This document shows, piece by piece, positions 59,320-64,000 of a DNA stretch of 64,000 nt. Within the stretch, counting starts at the first letter, position 1; the number at the start of each line of letters is the position of its first letter. The stretch covers positions 1,550,001 to 1,614,000 of the forward strand of contig MCGE01000005.1 of assembly GCA_002105175.1 (NCBI GenBank), written 5' to 3'. Position numbers and translations under genes: made by a program. The notes under the pieces are model-generated. The model made no database searches and had not been told where the DNA came from. It saw nothing but the letters and a program-made list of their open reading frames with translations. The DNA is from Absidia repens. Lineage: Eukaryota > Mucoromycota > Mucoromycetes > Mucorales > Cunninghamellaceae.

Positions 59320-60825
59320 ATGAACATTACAACCACAACGACAACGACATACAACCAACGACAACTACAACAACAACGACAACAACAGCAACAACAGCAA
59401 CAACAACAACAACAACAACAACAACGATCGACACGGAAACAGTCAGACCCACGGGTAGACCGGAAACAGAAGTGCAAAATGGATATCGCAAGGTACATCG
59501 CCCTATCGAATTACCTCACCAATAACACCTTCCCGATCGGTTGCAACACGGAAAAACAAAGACGATCAATTAGAACGATGGCCAGGCGGTATATATCTAT
59601 CTCTGGAAGGCTGTTTACAAAGAATGGAGCTGGCCAAACTCTGCAAGAAGTCCTACACACCGGTAACGCTGACGAAGTAATACTAAAAGTACACGACGAA
59701 GGACACTTTGGCGTCACCAACACATGGCGAAGACTACGTTTGGAATTCGACGGGTACCATTTATATCAAAGGGTGAAAGACCTGGTGGAATCGTGCGACA
59801 CATGTCAACGAAGAGCAAGAAGAAGGCATGTAAGGGTGGAACCAGCAAGACCGATACCTGCCCCTCCTCATCCATTTTATATGATTGGTGTCGATGCTGT
59901 TGGACCGGTGAACGAATCTAGACTGGGAAACAAATATCTTCTTGTAGCCGTTGATTATCTTACGAAATGGCCTGTGGTGGCGGCGGTGCCCAATATTAAC
60001 GAAACTACTACTGCTGATTTTCTATTCGATTGTGTGGTCAAGGACTTTGGTGTACCCTCCTACATTTTAACTGACCGTGGTTCAAACTTTCTGGCAACTT
60101 ATGTGGAACACTTTTTGAAGCGTATTGGCTGCAGACACTTGACAACGACCTCTTTTCGACCTCAGACGAACGGAATGGTAGAACGCATGAATCAAACCGT
60201 GGTGAACACTCTGGCAAAAATAGCAAGAAATCAAGATGACGACCTTTGGGACACGAAACTGAATGAAGCGATCTTAGCAATACGAACTATGCCGAATGAA
60301 ACGACGGGTGTCACTCCTTCTATGTTACTTTTTGGGTACAACATGAGAACTCCTGCTTTATGGTCTGCTCCTCGAATTGATTTTGTGCAAGGCGATCACC
60401 AAGCAATGATTCAAGAAAGGGTAGAACAAATCACTGGTGTCATAGCAAGATTGAAATTGGAAGCCAAGACCAAGGTAGCCGAACGACAAGCGAAACAGAA
60501 AACGCGATACGACGAGAAGGTTCATAGGAAACTTTATGATGTTGGAAGCAAGGTGTTGCTTATGGAAAACTATACCGTTGGCAAGAAATTTGGTGATAAG
60601 TGGATTGGTCCTTTTGTTGTGGCTCGCTCGTACGGTAATGGCACTTATCAACTGGTTGGTCCTGGTGGAAAACGAATTGAAAAGCCGGTGAATGGCGATC
60701 AACTGAAAACCTATGTGCAACGAAAGAATATGATCCCTCAAGTTTCCTCTGGCGCACATCAATTGGAACAGTATTTGGATCGACGACAGCTGCGTGACGA
60801 TGCGGATTACGAAAGCCTTCTGTAG
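59320..60825 (+). CDS. Element 2 pol-2: integrase as a separate ORF
   Basis: 501 residues from ATG 59320, in the same frame as pol-1 but separated from it by stops. It begins with Thr and Gln runs (ACA and CAA repeats, 59325-59425). The HHCC zinc domain (HDEGHFGVTN ... CDTCQRRARR), the DDE core (Asp in IGVDAVGP, Asp in LTDRGSNF, Glu in NGMVERMNQ) and a GPY/F-like module (KWIGPFVVARSYGNGTYQL) follow. No chromodomain is seen at the C-terminus. Confidence 0.92.
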   Translation: MNITTTTTTTYNQRQLQQQRQQQQQQQQQQQQQQQRSTRKQSDPRVDRKQKCKMDIARYIALSNYLTNNTFPIGCNTEKQRRSIRTMARRYISISGRLFTKNGAGQTLQEVLHTGNADEVILKVHDEGHFGVTNTWRRLRLEFDGYHLYQRVKDLVESCDTCQRRARRRHVRVEPARPIPAPPHPFYMIGVDAVGPVNESRLGNKYLLVAVDYLTKWPVVAAVPNINETTTADFLFDCVVKDFGVPSYILTDRGSNFLATYVEHFLKRIGCRHLTTTSFRPQTNGMVERMNQTVVNTLAKIARNQDDDLWDTKLNEAILAIRTMPNETTGVTPSMLLFGYNMRTPALWSAPRIDFVQGDHQAMIQERVEQITGVIARLKLEAKTKVAERQAKQKTRYDEKVHRKLYDVGSKVLLMENYTVGKKFGDKWIGPFVVARSYGNGTYQLVGPGGKRIEKPVNGDQLKTYVQRKNMIPQVSSGAHQLEQYLDRRQLRDDADYESLL

Positions 60826-60893
60826 TTTAGTGATTTTATTATTTTTTATATGTTATTTTGTAGTTTATATTCATTATTTTATTTGTAGTTTAG

Positions 60894-60909
60894 TTTAAGG
60901 TGGGGGGGA
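60894..60909 (+). other. Polypurine tract of element 2
   Basis: AAGGTGGGGGGGA-type purine run directly before the 3' LTR, the standard plus-strand priming site. Confidence 0.75.
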
Positions 60910-61185
60910 TGAAACGTGGCCACGTTGTATATGAAGCAGATCGGTATATTCAGCGTGTGACCGACCATTTCCCCTAGTGACCGTTCCTTTTTTAGTATTT
61001 ATTTTATTTTCTTTGACAGCTAAATAAAACACATCTTTATCTTGAACTGTATATCGATCACGACGTTGAATTTGTTATTTTGGATTTTGTTATTTGAATT
61101 GTTGAATATCGTATTGTTAAGTAATACGACCTTGGAACCCACTGCCGAACACCCTCACATCATATTATAAGCACCACACGTATCA
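60910..61185 (+). repeat. 3' LTR of element 2
   Basis: 276 bp identical by eye to the 5' LTR. It ends about 215 bp upstream of the Sec61 beta start codon, in the same transcriptional direction. Confidence 0.95.
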
Positions 61186-61400
61186 ACGAAACAGATTTTT
61201 TTTTCACATATATATGTCATTAACGGCGGAGTCCGAATCCAGCCTCCACACTGCTTCAAAATGTAGGTTGGGCCAATCAAATGCGCCCACACGGAATGAC
61301 ATTTGTCTCGTGGCGTTGAAATTCAAAAAAAAACATCCAAATCGCCTGCTTTTCTTTATTATCATCGTCTTCCCAGTTTTTTAATCCTTTTGTTTCAAAC

Positions 61401-62020
61401 ATGGTAAAAAAGAAAAAACCGAAAAAATGAAAAGAAAATATGAGCAAGTTAACATTTGTGGTGATCGCACTTTTGATACAACATTATTAATGTTTGCCAT
61501 TAAATAGAAATGCAACTAAGATACCGTTTTTTTTTTTTTTTATGTGAATAGGCCGATTCAGCATCTTCTACTCCCAAAGGTACCTTCAGGTAAGTAAAAG
61601 TGAGGCAAATAAATACTGTATATGGTGTGGGTCTGTGTAGATGATTGACATGTGCTACAGGTCTAACATGTGTGTTCACAAAGCAGCCATCAAGAGGGTA
61701 CATGACTTAACAGTGCTATTTTATCTTACATTTGTATCATAGAAAGCGGGTGACTTCTCGATCAAATCAAAACAATGCCTCTCGTGGACCTATGCCTGGT
61801 GGCAGTACTTCAAGCATGATGCGTATATATAGTGATGATTCCCCTGGGCTTCGAGTGTAAGTGGCAGCTGAAGTTGTAAGAAAATTTTATGAGTATATTC
61901 ACATCTTTTTTTTTTTTTTTTTTTTTTTATAGTGACCCTGTGGTTGTCTTGGTATTATCCCTTACCTTTATTGCCAGTGTCTTTGGGTTACATATAGTTG
62001 GAAAGTTCTTACGCTCTTAG
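61401..62020 (+). CDS. SBH1: Sec61 beta subunit of the ER protein translocon
   Basis: Exons 61401-61403 (ATG alone), 61552-61589, 61743-61856 and 61933-62020: 243 nt, 80 residues. Tail-anchored subunit of the Sec61 channel. The N-terminus (ADSASSTPKGTFRKRVTSRS) is Ser/Thr/basic. The conserved YSDDSPGLRVDPVVVLVLSL stretch runs into the single C-terminal helix (FIASVFGLHIVGKF). Length fits the family (about 80-100). The first coding exon is only the start codon, followed by GTAAAA. Its promoter region has been shortened to about 215 bp by the upstream retrotransposon; GCCAATCAAA near 61274 is a CCAAT-type site. Confidence 0.93.
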
Positions 62021-62816
62021 TTTAGACCCTATTATTATAATTATTACTATGATTTGGTGGTTCGCAGTAGTTGACATTGACCATGAAGAATAATATACTT
62101 GCTTGATATTATACTCCACACACCTTCTCCCTCCCCTAAATTTCTTTCTTTCAAAAAAAAATATTTACTAGTTTTTTTTCACAATGATACTTTATACAAT
62201 AAAAAATGCCTCTTTTGCTTTACTATTCATCTTCAATTGATACAGTATGTGCTGTAACTAGATTAAGAGACTAGGGTGGTCGAGTAGTAGCTGTTATTAT
62301 GATCCAAACTTGCATCATATTAGCAAATCAAACAAACAAACGAATATGATCTTGATTGTGCTGATCTCACTATCTTCTTGTTCAAGTTTACTGGTGTATC
62401 TTTCTCTTTAGTTTCATGAAAGCTAGTCCAGCCCACCTTGACATTTTGAGGGACCCAACGATCTCACTATATGGCGAGTATTGAAGAAGCCTTGAGGATA
62501 CTGATACCAAAAAGAAAAAAATTGCACCTGCTTTTCACATAATAGTGCAATCTTTGCTCAAATGAACGAACCGTTGATGAACAAGTGGACATTGATGGGA
62601 AAGAAAAAAATCCAGTATTGGATCAATAGAGCGCTCCTAATATTTCTAGATTATGGTTGGCGCTGGTGCTAGTATATTGTCAGGTACAGTTTATTCAATG
62701 AACATATTGGCATGATAAAAAAAAAGTGAGCTGATGGACTTTTGTTTAATCCCCGACATCTAGAAAAAATATTTTTTTTTAATAGACTCTCCTTTGCTGG
62801 TTTATTCTACTTTCTC
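62021..62816. other. Intergenic between Sec61 beta and the CobW/ZNG1 gene
   Basis: CAATAAAAAATG near 62199 is a likely Sec61 beta polyadenylation signal. No gene or RNA recognised in the rest. Confidence 0.4.
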
Positions 62817-64000
62817 ATGGGGGACGACGCAAAAACGATCCCCATCACTGTATTCACAGGCTTCTTAGGAAGTGGTAATGAAAGCAAATAGATCCAGTTT
62901 TTTTTAGAACCATCCACTGAATTGTTTTCTTTGGAAACAATAGGGAAAACAACCACCATTCTGTCACTACTTAAACGACTACCAGAAGGATACAAAACGT
63001 GTTTACTGAAAAATGAATTTGGCGATATTGCAGGTAAGTACTGTTAGAATATATTTTTATAATATTTTGAGCTCGAATTGATACACTGTTCTATTTTTGG
63101 TCATCATAGTGGATAGTCAACTTGCCAAGGAAACGAACATCGGTGTTCAAGAAATGATGAATGGTTGCCTGTGCTGTGTGCTTGTTGGACAAATGAAGTT
63201 GGCATTGCAAGAATTGAAAGGTGAGGCACTCTTTTCTCTTTACTTATCAACCATGAAATTATACGGATAGGCTAAATTATTTATCTATTTTACCAGAAAA
63301 ATACAGCCCTGACCGAATCATTGTTGAAACTAGGTATGGAAAAACGATTCCATTGTATTATAGGGGTGGGAACTAACTTGATATTCTTGGGGGGGTTTTT
63401 TTTTTGGGTTGGTGTTCATGTTGGGGATATTCAGCGGATCGGCTTTTCCTGGACCGGTGGCATGGCAAATACGTGAAATGGAATCTGAAGGATTTGCCCT
63501 GGACTCGATCATCACAGTGGTTGACTGCATGAACTTTACTGGATACGAAGATACAAGCTACACCGCGAAACTACAAGCTCAATACAGTGACGTAATTTTA
63601 CTCAACAAACATGAACTGGTAATACATTGATGGTCAAAGGCTGCCGCATGCAAATTTGAATGACTAACCGAAACACAACTTACATTTATACTGCTCTAGG
63701 TATCGGAACGTGATTTGGATATAGTGGTTGATCATGTTAACGAATTGAATACAGATACGCCCAAAGTCAAATGCGACAGCGCTCACGGCATCTCACCGGA
63801 CCTTGTATTTGGACTGGATACAGAATTATTCAAGGTGGCCTATGACAAATCTGGCGAAATGGAAGAAATGGTATTTGATCCTCATCACCAGGAAAACGAA
63901 GTGGATCTTATACAAATCATTCAATCATCGTCTCAGCAACAACGTCACTCCCGGAATGCTTTAGAAACATGGTTGAAAACATTGCCAAAGGACGACATTT
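62817..64000 (+). CDS. CobW/ZNG1-family (COG0523) metallochaperone GTPase, truncated by the window edge
   Basis: Exons 62817-62874, 62944-63033, 63110-63220, 63297-63333, 63435-63618 and 63700 onward, running off the window. G3E-type GTPase: P-loop GFLGSGKTT split by intron 1, LLKNEFGDIAVDSQL switch region, the metal-binding GCLCC (Cys-x-Cys-Cys), VETSGSAFPGP, VVDCMNF and the NKHE guanine-specificity motif. ZNG1 proteins hand zinc to methionine aminopeptidase 1; other members serve cobalt or iron, so the metal is inference. About 250 codons are visible; the C-terminal CobW domain is beyond the edge. Confidence 0.88.

Larger units (their letters stand above)
55150..61185 (+). mobile_element. 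Ty3/gypsy LTR retrotransposon, element 2 (full length, 6036 bp)
   Basis: Two 276-bp LTRs (55150-55425, 60910-61185), identical in every base I compared, with TG...CA ends and a 4-bp ACGA duplication. Order: LTR, primer site, gag, -1 frameshift signal, PR-RT-RNase H, A-rich gap, integrase ORF, polypurine tract, LTR. The gag, PR-RT-RH and integrase reading frames are all open. It lies between tRNA-Tyr and Sec61 beta. Very young and probably active or recently active. It is a different family from element 1: no LTR similarity and a different gag. Confidence 0.95.

Noticed and set aside
59325..59425. CAA repeats considered as a CRISPR-like or regulatory array
   Set aside because: Simple trinucleotide repeat without spacers, and CRISPR is not expected in a fungal nucleus.
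59316..59498. Minus-strand Cys-rich frame over the CAA repeat
   Set aside because: Poly-Cys is the complement of the CAA/GTTGTT microsatellite in the integrase N-terminus; not a gene.

Overview
The window looks like nuclear chromosomal DNA of a filamentous fungus, most likely an early-diverging lineage (Mucoromycota, probably Mucorales). The reasons are the AT-rich intergenic DNA, many short GT-AG introns with poly-T or poly-A tracts, compact housekeeping genes, a kelch-repeat membrane protein, a multi-KH vigilin, and abundant Ty3/gypsy-type LTR retrotransposons. The species assignment is inference; no rRNA or marker locus is present. Exon models were built by eye from splice consensus and reading-frame bookkeeping. 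Most complete models sum to an exact multiple of three, which supports them. The homoserine O-acetyltransferase model is one base short.

Layout. 1-1.4 kb: 3' end of a kelch transmembrane protein gene. 2.55-7.94 kb: Ty3/gypsy element 1 (minus strand), inserted inside an older dispersed repeat. 9.0-13.5 kb (minus): SLC35-type nucleotide-sugar transporter, SCP2-domain protein with a peroxisomal-type C-terminus, and homoserine O-acetyltransferase with a one-base frameshift in its nucleophile motif. 16.2-17.9 kb (plus): heme oxygenase with an 8-nt microexon and three GATA-type iron-repressor-like sites upstream. 20.3-24.9 kb (minus): MGM1/OPA1 dynamin GTPase and mitochondrial ribosomal protein bL12m. 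25.2-30.5 kb: CCR4-NOT subunit NOT3/5 and eRF3, sharing a 232-bp divergent promoter. 31.5-33.2 kb (minus): NADP-isocitrate dehydrogenase. 34.5-37.1 kb: TPR protein and proteasome ATPase RPT3, divergent. 40.1-41.7 kb (minus): F-box/WD40 protein. 43.1-44.3 kb (minus): eIF3i. 44.8-49.8 kb: vigilin/SCP160 and ALG10, divergent. 50.7-52.0 kb (minus): MBIP-like protein. 55.06-55.14 kb: tRNA-Tyr with an intron. 55.15-61.19 kb: Ty3/gypsy element 2 (plus), with identical LTRs, inserted a few bases upstream of the tRNA gene. 61.4-62.0 kb: Sec61 beta. 62.8 kb to the window end: CobW/ZNG1-type GTPase, truncated by the edge.

The host genes are mostly unlinked housekeeping functions: translation initiation, termination and deadenylation, proteasome, mitochondria, ER glycosylation and translocation, and heme and iron handling. 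The intergenic stretches of 13.7-16.1, 17.9-20.3, 37.1-40.0 and 52-55 kb carry copies of a non-coding dispersed repeat resembling solo LTRs. The observations I rate highest are: the GATA-site palindrome in front of the heme oxygenase gene; a complete -1 frameshift signal (slippery heptamer, 6-nt spacer, 10-bp stem) at the gag/pol junction of element 2; the split pol of the same element, with integrase as a separate ORF behind poly(A) tracts; and its integration next to a tRNA gene.
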